Origin: Bizionia sp.
Lineage (GTDB): Bacteria > Bacteroidota > Bacteroidia > Flavobacteriales > Flavobacteriaceae
Assembly: GCA_018067115.1 (NCBI GenBank)
Contig: JAGPVI010000134.1
Span: forward strand, 1-8,119
Direction: 5' to 3'
DNA length: 8,119 nucleotides
The first letter of the stretch is position 1, and each line of letters starts with the position of its first letter. Both the position numbers and the translations under genes were made by a program. Under the pieces are notes generated by a model. It was not told where the DNA came from. It ran no database searches and saw nothing but the letters and a program-made list of their open reading frames with translations. Shown piece by piece: positions 1-6,949 of the stretch.

Positions 1-1323
1 TAAATCTAAATTAAAAGATATCGCATTTACAGATTCTTCCTTTATAGAGCGCGAGGTTGCATTGAAATTTCTATCAATTCTACTTTCTTGAAAATTCTGA
101 AAGGCCACCGTTGCCTGAATTTTATCGTACAAATTAGAACTACTACTTAATTTGGTCACATTTAAATTACTCATAAACCAGCGTTGCGGACCATAATGCC
201 ATTCTGCGGATTTTAATACATCTCCTTTATAACGAATTAATCGATCGTACCGGGGTGTGTTTGATGTTGTCGTGTAAAACAAGCCCAGGTCGAAGCTTAA
301 GTTCTCCTTAGGTTCAAAACGCACTTTTTGCATCGCATTAATTTGATTGTATCCCGTGTGTTTTTGTAGATTTGGTCTATCGTTTTTAACCATTATATCT
401 TCACCCCCAGAAGTTACGACGTAATGTGACCGAAGATATTCGTCTGGCCCATTACTCCCCATTCGTAAATCGTCGAAATCGGTGTACGTTAGATGAGATA
501 AAAATGCCCATTTTTCAAATCCGAAATTCACATTAAAATGTGCTGTCTTCTCATTATTCGCACTCGCATACCTCACTACAGCTTGCGCTTTTGTGTACAA
601 AACATCTGAATACGACAATTGCGGTTTCTGAGTGTAAAAGCTCATAACCCCACCAATAGCATCGCTACCATAAATAATAGAACCCGCACCCAATGTAACC
701 TCTGTTTTTTGAATTGAAAAGGGATCGATGGCTATTACATTTTGAAGATTTCCACCTCTAAAAATGGCGTTATTCATACGTACCCCATCCACAGTAATTA
801 ATAATCTGTTTGTGGAAAACCCTCTAATTAAGGGACTCCCACCACCCAACTGACTTTTCTGAATAAACACCTGTCCGGTATTTTCTAAAGCATCGGCGCT
901 AGTTTGAGGATTACTAAATGCAATAGATTTCGCATTGAAACTTATAATTTTATTAGGAATATCTTTTTTGTCTTGTTTAAAACGAGAGGCCGAAATAACA
1001 ATTTCATCTAATGCTTCATTGTTCGCTTCAAGTACAATTCTTGCATTTATAATTGCCGTTTTATTGATTTTTTTAAGCTGAAAAGCTAAATGTTTAAAGT
1101 ATATTTTTTCATCGAATGCAAACCGTTTCAAATTAACTTCTCCGTTAAAATCACTAATCTCACTTACTGTTTTGTCTTTATTAAAAACAGCAACTCCAAC
1201 TACTGGGTCGTTTGATTCGCCATCTACTATTTGAATGGTTTGCGCTTGCGTTACAAAAGAAAGTAACACAATAAATACGGCACTTAGGACACCTTTTTTT
1301 ACGCAATTAGTTAAATACTTCAT
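1..1323 (-). CDS. TonB-dependent outer-membrane receptor, 3' end cut off by the window
   Basis: An open frame of 441 codons runs from an ATG at 1323 to the window edge without a stop, so the protein is N-terminally complete and C-terminally truncated. Residues 1-28 form a signal peptide (hydrophobic run, then TQAQ). Residues 29-103 resemble the carboxypeptidase-regulatory-like domain common on Bacteroidota receptors. A TonB-box-like stretch, DEIVISASR, lies at 106-114. The plug spans about 118-232 with the typical IRGFSTNRLLITVDGVRMN (166-184) and YGSDAIGGVMSF (218-229). Aromatic-rich alternating barrel strands start near 240. Such proteins import scarce ligands across the outer membrane using TonB energy. 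The plug resembles receptors often labelled hemoglobin/transferrin/lactoferrin type, but the ligand is inferred only; the histidine-bearing barrel motifs of heme receptors are not identified here. The start lies 17 bases inside recO, with no obvious Shine-Dalgarno, suggesting translational coupling. The family is certain, the substrate is not. Confidence 0.93.
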   Translation of the reverse strand, partial: MKYLTNCVKKGVLSAVFIVLLSFVTQAQTIQIVDGESNDPVVGVAVFNKDKTVSEISDFNGEVNLKRFAFDEKIYFKHLAFQLKKINKTAIINARIVLEANNEALDEIVISASRFKQDKKDIPNKIISFNAKSIAFSNPQTSADALENTGQVFIQKSQLGGGSPLIRGFSTNRLLITVDGVRMNNAIFRGGNLQNVIAIDPFSIQKTEVTLGAGSIIYGSDAIGGVMSFYTQKPQLSYSDVLYTKAQAVVRYASANNEKTAHFNVNFGFEKWAFLSHLTYTDFDDLRMGSNGPDEYLRSHYVVTSGGEDIMVKNDRPNLQKHTGYNQINAMQKVRFEPKENLSFDLGLFYTTTSNTPRYDRLIRYKGDVLKSAEWHYGPQRWFMSNLNVTKLSSSSNLYDKIQATVAFQNFQESRIDRNFNATSRSIKEESVNAISFNLDL

Positions 1324-2026
1324 TGAATACTTGTAGAGATTTTGGTTTTTTAAAAGCACCTAAATGCAACTCAAAATACAACAATAATATACCTAAAAAG
1401 GCTTGTCTTTGAGTCCCATTTATTTTCACTGATTCTAAGGCATCAAAATTTGTGCCCAATAGTTGTTTTAATAAAACTAAATTTTCTGCTGAAATAGCAT
1501 ATTTACTCTCTTTCAAATATTGAAACTCTCCATCGTACAAATTAAAGTAGGGCGCATCAATTTCTGTTTTATCGGGATAAAAACCAAGATGCTTAGATAG
1601 ATTTAATAGAAAAAGCAAATGAAAATTAGCATAGGTTTCGTTGGTATCTAACCATTGCAATGTTGCTTCCAAATAATTAAAAAGCGTATCGTTTTGTTCT
1701 TCTTCTTGAAGCGCACTAGAAAGCACTTCAGATAAAAACATTACAATAGCACTCTTTAAGACGTTGGTGTGCAAAGTACCGTACAAATAACTAATTTTTA
1801 CTTCTTTAATGTATTGTAGCCCCCTTTTTTCTTTATGATCGGTTACCAAATGAATCTGAGACAACTCCTGAAAATAAGCCACTTTAGAATAGGCTTTTTT
1901 AGACTTAAATACACCGCGTAAATGGTAACTAACAATACCGTCCTTTTGGGTATAACATTTAACGATTAAATCATTGTCTCTGTACTTTATTTTAGAAAGC
2001 ACGATGGCTTTAGTGACCGTAAACAT
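1307..2026 (-). CDS. recO: DNA repair protein RecO
   Basis: This 239-residue protein has the length and layout of RecO, the mediator that works with RecR to load RecA onto SSB-coated single-stranded DNA and to anneal strands in gap repair; it acts in the cytoplasm. The N-terminal part (about 1-80) is a beta-rich OB-fold with the family start pattern TKAIVLSKIKYRDND and a basic patch, FKSKKAYSK (40-48). The rest is helical and carries a conserved-looking LSKHLGFYPD stretch (143-152). Only one cysteine (C24) is present, so the zinc-binding cysteines seen in many RecO proteins are missing, as they also are in E. coli RecO. The ATG shares a base with the stop codon of the upstream porZ-like gene (TAATG, 2024-2028), and the 3' end overlaps the receptor gene by 17 bases, so it appears to be the middle gene of a coupled operon. 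No promoter of its own was seen. Confidence 0.95.
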   Translation of the reverse strand: MFTVTKAIVLSKIKYRDNDLIVKCYTQKDGIVSYHLRGVFKSKKAYSKVAYFQELSQIHLVTDHKEKRGLQYIKEVKISYLYGTLHTNVLKSAIVMFLSEVLSSALQEEEQNDTLFNYLEATLQWLDTNETYANFHLLFLLNLSKHLGFYPDKTEIDAPYFNLYDGEFQYLKESKYAISAENLVLLKQLLGTNFDALESVKINGTQRQAFLGILLLYFELHLGAFKKPKSLQVFNEVFN

Positions 2027-4377
2027 TAACGTACAACCATTACTTTTAGCACTTTGGTCTCGAAGCTATCTAAATCGGACAGTAATATTAAATACACGCC
2101 AGAAGCCACTGTTTTACCTGCTAAATTTTTACCGTTCCATAAGGCTGTTCCGCCATCGACCTCCAAATTATAACCTTTAAATTTTGTATTAGTTCGCGAT
2201 TCGGCTTCCGTTACCAAGTTCCCTTCGATATCGGTAATTTTTATATTTACATTCTCTGTAAGACCTTTAATTTTTACTTTTTCTTGATTAATATTAAACG
2301 TTGGACGTACGGGGTTTGGGTACACATAAGCATCTTCTAAACTTTCTTGTGTTTTTGATGTGTCGCTTCTAAATGAAACCACTCCTTTATCGGTAGCCAT
2401 ATACACTATACCGTTAACCTCATCTAAAGCTATATCGACAATATTATTTGAGGGTAGCGGAGAATTATCCATTGTAAAATGATATATGGTTTTTTGACCA
2501 TCGGCCGATAAGTAGTAAACACCGGTTCCTAAGGTAGATATCCATTTATTATTAGAGCCATCGACCGCGATACTTGTTATAAATTGCTGGTATAGTAGTT
2601 CACTTGGGATTCCGTCATCTAACACAATAATGGAAGACACTTTAAAGTTGGGGTTACTAAAAAACTCCGCACCATTATAAATTACTCGAAGCCCTTTACC
2701 TGTGCCAATCCACACTGTATTACTTTTATCTACCGCGACACTATATACTGCTTCTATTGGCATATTAGCATCATCGGAAGAAATACTTTTTAACAACGTT
2801 GTGCTACCTGTATTATCAAAACCAACAATTCCCTTTTTATAACCTCCCATCCATTTTACACCATTATCATCGACAGCTATTGTTCCAAAACCAAATTCGG
2901 AGCTTGCTGTTGGAAGAATTGCACTAAAATTGTAACTACTCCAAACACCTGTACTTATATTAAATGATTTAAGAGGGCTCGTTGTTTGCGCGTTAGTACA
3001 CCATAAAACACCGTCCTTATCTATAGTGGAACCTGCGTTTCTAACATCGACATTTGTAGTAGAGGACGATTGAAAAGTACTATTATTAACCGTATATAGC
3101 TCCGTAGGAATATCGTTATTAACTTCTACTAAACCATTAAAAAATGAATTTATAAAAACTTGATTGTTATTTAATGGATTCACATTTATTTTATTCAAGT
3201 TAATGGCCCCCAACAGACTATCGAAAGGAACATTAACCCACGCTTCTTGTTTTAAATGACTAAACCCTCTTTTTCTTAAAGGATATGGATTATAGGATAC
3301 AGTATAATCACCATAGGTAATCCACAGATTTTTATCTGCTGCAGCAATAGCAAAAGCGCTATTAGAAATTGGACTATCCGGATGAACATCTTCGTATTCT
3401 AAAGGAGCATTAAAGGATGCTTTTAGAACTCCAAAACCTATGCGCCCTGTATTAAAGTCTCCTTTTGTACCAATATACACGTAGTCACCAACACTTGTGC
3501 CGGAAGTAAATTCGGTATCAAAATCGCTAATAACCCCAGATGTAGATAGTAATGTTAGGTTTTCATCGTAAACATAAAATTGTTTTAATGTTGTCACTTG
3601 AAGTCGGTTTTCTTCTGATTTTATTTGAACTGATGTTGTATTATAAGACACGCGCTCCACAAAATTAGTGTTTACCAATTCATACAATTTATTCACATTC
3701 CGCAAAGCATAAACAGTAGTATTTAAAGCTTCTACACCAACCCAATTAAAAGCATTAATCAATTCCCATTCTTGAAAGTTTACAAGGTTAGGACTTGAGA
3801 CATCTGCTTTCCTCATTCCTGTGGTAGTCGCTGCATAAATAAAACCAGCGTTAATAGCTGTTTGATTTACCTTTAACTGCGCGCCTCCAGAACCAATAAA
3901 ATAAGTGTCTCCAAACTCTAAATTTTGAATGTCGTATAACGAGATACCATAATCTGTAGAGATATAAGCAAAACCGTTAAACACCATAAAGTGATTGATT
4001 TTTTTATTTACTGGAGGGATAGAAGGCTTATTTAAGATATCTACAACCGTAGTGATTTTTTTATTCGACTCTGTATACACTTGCATTAATCCGCTTTCGA
4101 AACCAATTAACAGCACCCCATTTTCTTCAACATACTTTATAGTAGAGATAGGTTCTCCAGACAACCCATGAATGGTTGACAGCTTTTCTATATCGTTAGT
4201 TTGAGTATTATAAATAAAAATGGCGTTATCTGCAGCTCCGAATACGCGATGTGTTCCTTGCGAAATATCTTTTATATCTAAATAACTAAAATAGCCTTGC
4301 CAAGAATTTGTATAATCTTGAGCATAGTTTAGCACGGGAATTAAAAGTAACAGTATAAAAAAAGCTTTTATTTTCAT
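2026..4377 (-). CDS. porZ: PorZ-like type IX secretion component (beta-propeller protein with C-terminal sorting domain)
   Basis: This 783-residue protein starts with a signal peptide (residues 1-19 or 20, hydrophobic core ILLLLIPVL, cleavage near NYAQ). Two propeller-like regions follow. The first, about 21-340, opens with the PorZ-type pattern of a W-containing start, FGAADNAIFIYN (46-57) and STIHGLSGEPIS (67-78). The second, about 341-670, holds repeated two-component-regulator propeller blades, such as IAVDDNGVKWMGG (500-512), VAVDKSNTVWIGTGKGL (547-563) and IAVDGSNNKWIS (603-614). The C-terminal domain (about 684-783) begins YVYPNPV and ends in a KVLKVMVVR strand, as in T9SS type A sorting domains. 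In Porphyromonas, PorZ is a surface component working with PorU, PorV and PorQ in removing sorting domains and attaching cargo to anionic LPS. There is no kinase or DNA-binding domain, so a 'two-component regulator' label would mislead. The PorZ identity rests on architecture and N-terminal pattern. The other possibility is a paralogous secreted propeller protein. Confidence 0.85.
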   Translation of the reverse strand: MKIKAFFILLLLIPVLNYAQDYTNSWQGYFSYLDIKDISQGTHRVFGAADNAIFIYNTQTNDIEKLSTIHGLSGEPISTIKYVEENGVLLIGFESGLMQVYTESNKKITTVVDILNKPSIPPVNKKINHFMVFNGFAYISTDYGISLYDIQNLEFGDTYFIGSGGAQLKVNQTAINAGFIYAATTTGMRKADVSSPNLVNFQEWELINAFNWVGVEALNTTVYALRNVNKLYELVNTNFVERVSYNTTSVQIKSEENRLQVTTLKQFYVYDENLTLLSTSGVISDFDTEFTSGTSVGDYVYIGTKGDFNTGRIGFGVLKASFNAPLEYEDVHPDSPISNSAFAIAAADKNLWITYGDYTVSYNPYPLRKRGFSHLKQEAWVNVPFDSLLGAINLNKINVNPLNNNQVFINSFFNGLVEVNNDIPTELYTVNNSTFQSSSTTNVDVRNAGSTIDKDGVLWCTNAQTTSPLKSFNISTGVWSSYNFSAILPTASSEFGFGTIAVDDNGVKWMGGYKKGIVGFDNTGSTTLLKSISSDDANMPIEAVYSVAVDKSNTVWIGTGKGLRVIYNGAEFFSNPNFKVSSIIVLDDGIPSELLYQQFITSIAVDGSNNKWISTLGTGVYYLSADGQKTIYHFTMDNSPLPSNNIVDIALDEVNGIVYMATDKGVVSFRSDTSKTQESLEDAYVYPNPVRPTFNINQEKVKIKGLTENVNIKITDIEGNLVTEAESRTNTKFKGYNLEVDGGTALWNGKNLAGKTVASGVYLILLSDLDSFETKVLKVMVVR

Positions 4378-4417
4378 TCGTTTAATTTTCGATATGTCTT
4401 TATAACGTTAATTAACA

Positions 4418-4425
4418 CAAAAGTA
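4418..4425 (-). promoter_or_regulatory. Candidate -7 promoter element for the porZ-recO-receptor block
   Basis: Read on the minus strand this is TACTTTTG, an exact match to the Bacteroidota -7 consensus TAnnTTTG. It ends about 40 bases before the porZ ATG, which leaves room for a short leader. No TTG sits at the usual 17-23 base distance upstream; the nearest one is only 11 bases away, next to the T-run of the gdhA terminator. The match is therefore half a promoter, supported mainly by its position at the head of a gene block that has no other intergenic space. Confidence 0.5.
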
Positions 4426-4430
4426 TATAC

Positions 4431-4462
4431 AAAAAACAATAAAGCCCCTAAGTAGGAGCTTT
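4431..4462 (-). terminator. Rho-independent terminator of gdhA
   Basis: On the minus strand, 24 bases after the gdhA stop, AAAGCTCCT (4462-4454) pairs with AGGGGCTTT (4449-4441) around a four-base loop. This gives nine pairs, one of them G-U. The stem is followed by ATTGTTTTTT (4440-4431). The hairpin separates gdhA from the downstream porZ block on the same strand, so the two are probably separate transcripts. Confidence 0.8.
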
Positions 4463-4485
4463 TTATTATGTATTATGGGTTTCTA

Positions 4486-5829
4486 TTAAACTATACCTTG
4501 CGCAAGCATAGCATCGGCTACTTTTACAAAACCAGCAATGTTAGCCCCTTTAACATAATCGATTTTACCAGACGCGTTCTTCCCATAAGTTTCACAAGAG
4601 TTATGAATATGATGCATTATCTCTTGCAATTTTTCATCGACCTCTTCTTTTTTCCAATTGTATCGTATTGCGTTCTGGCTCATCTCTAATCCTGAAGTTG
4701 CAACTCCTCCAGCATTGGCCGCTTTTCCTGGAGCAAATAACACGTTTGCTTTTTGTAATACAATGATCGCTTCTGGAGTAGTTGGCATATTTGCACCCTC
4801 TGCAACTACCAACACCTTGTTTTTAACTAACAGCTCTGCCTCTTCTTTATTTAATTCATTTTGAGTGGCACACGGAATTGCAATATCGCAACTAATGGAC
4901 CAAGGCCTTTCTCCTTCAAAATACTCAACACCTTCAAATTTTTCGGCAACCTCATTAATTCTTCCCCTTTTTTCGTTTTTAAGAGTCATGATAAAGTCCA
5001 ATTTCTCAGAATCAATACCATTTGGAACATAAATAAATCCACCAGAGTCAGACATAGTAACGACTTTACCTCCTAAATGTATAACTTTTTCGGCCGCGTA
5101 CTGAGCCACGTTTCCAGATCCAGAAATAACCACGGTCTTATTATTTATGGAATCCTGTTTAGTTTTTAACATACTTTGAATAAAATGAACGCATCCATAA
5201 CCCGTAGCTTCTGGACGTATCAAGGAACCTCCATAAGACAATCCTTTACCGGTTAAAACCCCCGTAAATTCATTTTTTAATTTCTTGTAATACCCAAATA
5301 GATAGCCTATTTCACGACTGCCAACCCCAATATCTCCCGCAGGAATATCGGTATTTGCGCCAATATGCCTATACAATTCGGCCATAAATGATTGGCAAAA
5401 ACGCATTACCTCATTATCGCTTTTTCCTTTAGGGTTAAAATCGCTTCCTCCTTTACCACCTCCTAAGGGTAAAGTGGTTAAACTGTTTTTAAAGACTTGT
5501 TCGAATCCTAAAAATTTTAATACACTTAGATTTACTGAAGGATGAAATCTTAGACCTCCCTTGTAAGGCCCTATAGCAGAATTAAACTCCACACGAAACC
5601 CACGATTTACTTGCGTTTTCCCCAAATCGTCGAGCCAGGGTACTCTAAAAATAATAACACGCTCTGGCTCTACCATCCGTTCTAAAAGCATCTTATTATG
5701 ATACTTAGGGTTAGCGTCTATAAAAGGGATAATTATTTCTGCTACTTCGTAAACAGCTTGAAGGAACTCCTCTTCATTACTGTTCTTTTCTTTTACTAAA
5801 TTAAAAAAGTTTTCAATTTTATTTTTCAT
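4486..5829 (-). CDS. gdhA: NADP-type glutamate dehydrogenase
   Basis: This 447-residue enzyme interconverts 2-oxoglutarate plus ammonium and glutamate in the cytoplasm and mainly assimilates ammonium (EC 1.4.1.4 type). The length matches the small hexameric class. The substrate-binding half holds GPYKGGLRFHP with K90, then K114, and PLGGGKGGSDFNPKGKSD with the catalytic lysine K126 (121-138). The catalytic aspartate is D166 in DIPAGDIGVGSRE. These residues sit one position beyond the known Clostridium symbiosum K89, K113, K125 and D165. The nucleotide-binding half begins near 200 with the Rossmann motif GSGNVAQYAAEK (237-248). Strand 2 ends in SDSGG (260-264), resembling the SDS seen in NADP-linked enzymes, so NADP is the better guess. 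Glycine-rich PGKAANAGGVATSGLEMSQN (367-386) is the conserved C-terminal motif. All key residues are present. The gene stands alone, with its own terminator, divergent from the outer-membrane protein gene. No clear Bacteroidota promoter was found upstream, though a palindrome and a repeated 11-mer lie there. Confidence 0.97.
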   Translation of the reverse strand: MKNKIENFFNLVKEKNSNEEEFLQAVYEVAEIIIPFIDANPKYHNKMLLERMVEPERVIIFRVPWLDDLGKTQVNRGFRVEFNSAIGPYKGGLRFHPSVNLSVLKFLGFEQVFKNSLTTLPLGGGKGGSDFNPKGKSDNEVMRFCQSFMAELYRHIGANTDIPAGDIGVGSREIGYLFGYYKKLKNEFTGVLTGKGLSYGGSLIRPEATGYGCVHFIQSMLKTKQDSINNKTVVISGSGNVAQYAAEKVIHLGGKVVTMSDSGGFIYVPNGIDSEKLDFIMTLKNEKRGRINEVAEKFEGVEYFEGERPWSISCDIAIPCATQNELNKEEAELLVKNKVLVVAEGANMPTTPEAIIVLQKANVLFAPGKAANAGGVATSGLEMSQNAIRYNWKKEEVDEKLQEIMHHIHNSCETYGKNASGKIDYVKGANIAGFVKVADAMLAQGIV

Positions 5830-5920
5830 TGCTCTATAAGGGATGTACAGCGTTTTAATTAAACATTACCATAAATTAAGCATTTTTCTGCAAAAAATTA
5901 ACTTTATTACATACGATTTC

Positions 5921-5930
5921 GCTATATAGC
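5921..5930. repeat. Perfect 10-base palindrome, possible operator
   Basis: GCTATATAGC is its own reverse complement and sits near the middle of the gdhA divergent region, about 90 bases from the gdhA ATG and about 65 bases upstream of the rightward -33 element. The symmetry does not continue beyond the ten bases. Short AT-rich palindromes arise by chance at this composition, so an operator role is only a suggestion. Confidence 0.3.
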
Positions 5931-5995
5931 AATTTACGGGTTTTATCGCAAAAAATTATTACATCAAGAAGTTTTCTGTATTCTAACTATATAAT

Positions 5996-6025
5996 TTGAT
6001 AGTTATTCGTGATTTTCTATCTTTG
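5996..6025 (+). promoter_or_regulatory. Bacteroidota-type promoter (TTG, 19 bases, TATCTTTG) for the barrel-protein gene
   Basis: TTG at 5996-5998 is followed after 19 bases by TATCTTTG at 6018-6025. This matches both halves of the primary-sigma consensus of Bacteroidota (TTG, about 19 bases, TAnnTTTG) exactly. Transcription should begin around 6030-6034, shortly before the ATG codons at 6047 and 6059. It follows that the in-frame TTG at 5996 cannot be the translation start. A purine-rich GAGAGG at 6032-6037 falls at about the start of the message. Confidence 0.8.
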
Positions 6026-6058
6026 TTAAACGAGAGGTCTCTAAATATGTCCTGCATT

Positions 6059-6871
6059 ATGCTGAAAGTAAAACAATTACTACTCTTACTATTTACTTTT
6101 ATTATTTCGAATACGGCTTTTTCACAAATGGGAATTGCTCACGAGATAGGAGTTATTGCGGGACCAGTTGCTTTCAAATCTGATTATGGTTTACGTACGG
6201 ATTGGGACACCAATGCGGGTAATATAGGCGTTGGAATAGGTATTGTACACTTTATAGACTTCGCTTACCTTTCCAACCGTTATGAGTACTCTATAAGCAA
6301 CTTTTTTTATGATCATTTCAAAATAAGAACAGAAATATCGTATAACAAAACGAAACTCCAACATTTTGGCAAGTATGTCGACCCTTCTAGGACTAGTGAC
6401 GAAGCACAACGCTTAAGAGACCATACAGGAGAAGCCAATAATTTTGAGATAGGAATGCAACTTGAATTTTTCCCGTTAAGCATTAGAGATTTTCAACATT
6501 TTTCGGGTCGATGGGCTCCTTTTCTTAGCGCTGGGGCACATTTCGTGTCTTACAACCCTAAAGTAAGCACTTCGTATTTAGGGGAAGGTGATCCAGGAAA
6601 TATTAAAAACCTAAATAACTTTTATACTCCTTGGTCTACTGTTGGTTTACAAAACCCTATCGACGCAAGTCCTGGAACAACCTGGGCTGCAGTAAGTAGC
6701 GTTGGTGTACGTTATAAGTTAACTGAGTTATCTGATTTAATGTTTGATATACGCGGGCAATATTATTTTACCGATTGGATAGATGGTTTGGACCATGGTT
6801 TAAAAGATAATAAATATAACGACTGGATGGTATGGTTTAACTTTGGTTATATCTATTACTTAGACCAATAG
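6059..6871 (+). CDS. Predicted small outer-membrane beta-barrel protein (PorG/DUF6089-like layout), function unknown
   Basis: The protein has 270 residues from the ATG at 6059; an in-frame ATG at 6047 would add four residues (MSCI). The frame stays open back to a TTG at 5996, but that lies in the promoter. Residues 1-23 are a clear signal peptide (K-rich start, LLLLLFTFII core, AFSQ end). The mature part is rich in alternating aromatic and polar residues and in loops with G, N and D: HEIGVIAGPVAF (28-39), FEIGMQLEFFPLSIRDF (129-145), APFLSAGAHFVSYNPKV (153-169), SSVGVRYKLT (213-222), DIRGQYYFTDWIDGLDH (230-246) and a closing DWMVWFNFGYIYYL (255-268). This order of strands recalls the DUF6089/PorG-like barrels of Bacteroidota. 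I believe close relatives are annotated in flavobacteria as the THC0290_0291 family, but that is from memory. An outer-membrane location is inferred. It is transcribed alone, divergent from gdhA, and convergent with the metB-type gene. No function is established. Confidence 0.85.
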   Translation: MLKVKQLLLLLFTFIISNTAFSQMGIAHEIGVIAGPVAFKSDYGLRTDWDTNAGNIGVGIGIVHFIDFAYLSNRYEYSISNFFYDHFKIRTEISYNKTKLQHFGKYVDPSRTSDEAQRLRDHTGEANNFEIGMQLEFFPLSIRDFQHFSGRWAPFLSAGAHFVSYNPKVSTSYLGEGDPGNIKNLNNFYTPWSTVGLQNPIDASPGTTWAAVSSVGVRYKLTELSDLMFDIRGQYYFTDWIDGLDHGLKDNKYNDWMVWFNFGYIYYLDQ

Positions 6872-6886
6872 TTATAAATTTTACAT

Positions 6887-6918
6887 AAAAAAGTGCGAAC
6901 TCACAGTTAGCCCTTTTT
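6887..6918. terminator. Bidirectional hairpin terminator between convergent genes
   Basis: The run AAAAAAG (6887-6893) pairs with CTTTTT (6913-6918), GC (6895-6896) with GC (6910-6911), and AACT (6898-6901) with AGTT (6905-6908) around a CAC loop. This makes a stem of about 12 pairs with two mismatches. The A-tract and T-tract at the two ends provide a U-run for each strand. It lies 15 bases after the barrel-protein stop and about 30 bases after the metB-type stop, so it can serve both converging transcripts. Confidence 0.75.
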
Positions 6919-6949
6919 AGTTTACACCCTCTTATATTTTCTTTAAGCC

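Larger units (their letters stand above)
5830..6058. promoter_or_regulatory. Divergent intergenic control region between gdhA and the barrel-protein gene
   Basis: About 220 very AT-rich bases lie between the two divergent genes. They contain a perfect 10-base palindrome, GCTATATAGC, at 5921-5930. They also contain a direct repeat of GCAAAAAATTA at 5890-5900 and 5948-5958, spaced 58 bases start to start and flanking the palindrome. The rightward promoter lies at 5996-6025. On the gdhA strand each repeat reads TAATTTTTTGC, which is close to TAnnTTTG but with four rather than two central bases, so it was not called as a promoter. A regulator site at the palindrome is possible but is only an inference. 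Confidence 0.4.

Noticed and set aside
1307..2026. Loss of the RecO zinc site as a sign of a defective protein
   Set aside because: RecO proteins without the zinc-binding cysteines are known, for example in E. coli, and the frame is intact and full length.
1974..2180. Plus-strand open frame of 68 codons across the porZ/recO junction
   Set aside because: It is antisense to two well-supported genes, has no promoter match or signal of its own, and reads as a shadow frame.
4468..5076. Three plus-strand open frames (4468-4689, 4658-4864, 4861-5076) antisense to gdhA
   Set aside because: gdhA is complete with all catalytic residues, and these frames are short and lack recognisable domains or promoters; they are shadows of its codon pattern.
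6191..6409. Minus-strand open frame of 72 codons inside the barrel-protein gene
   Set aside because: It lies wholly within a better-supported gene with a signal peptide and promoter; nothing in it suggests a real protein.
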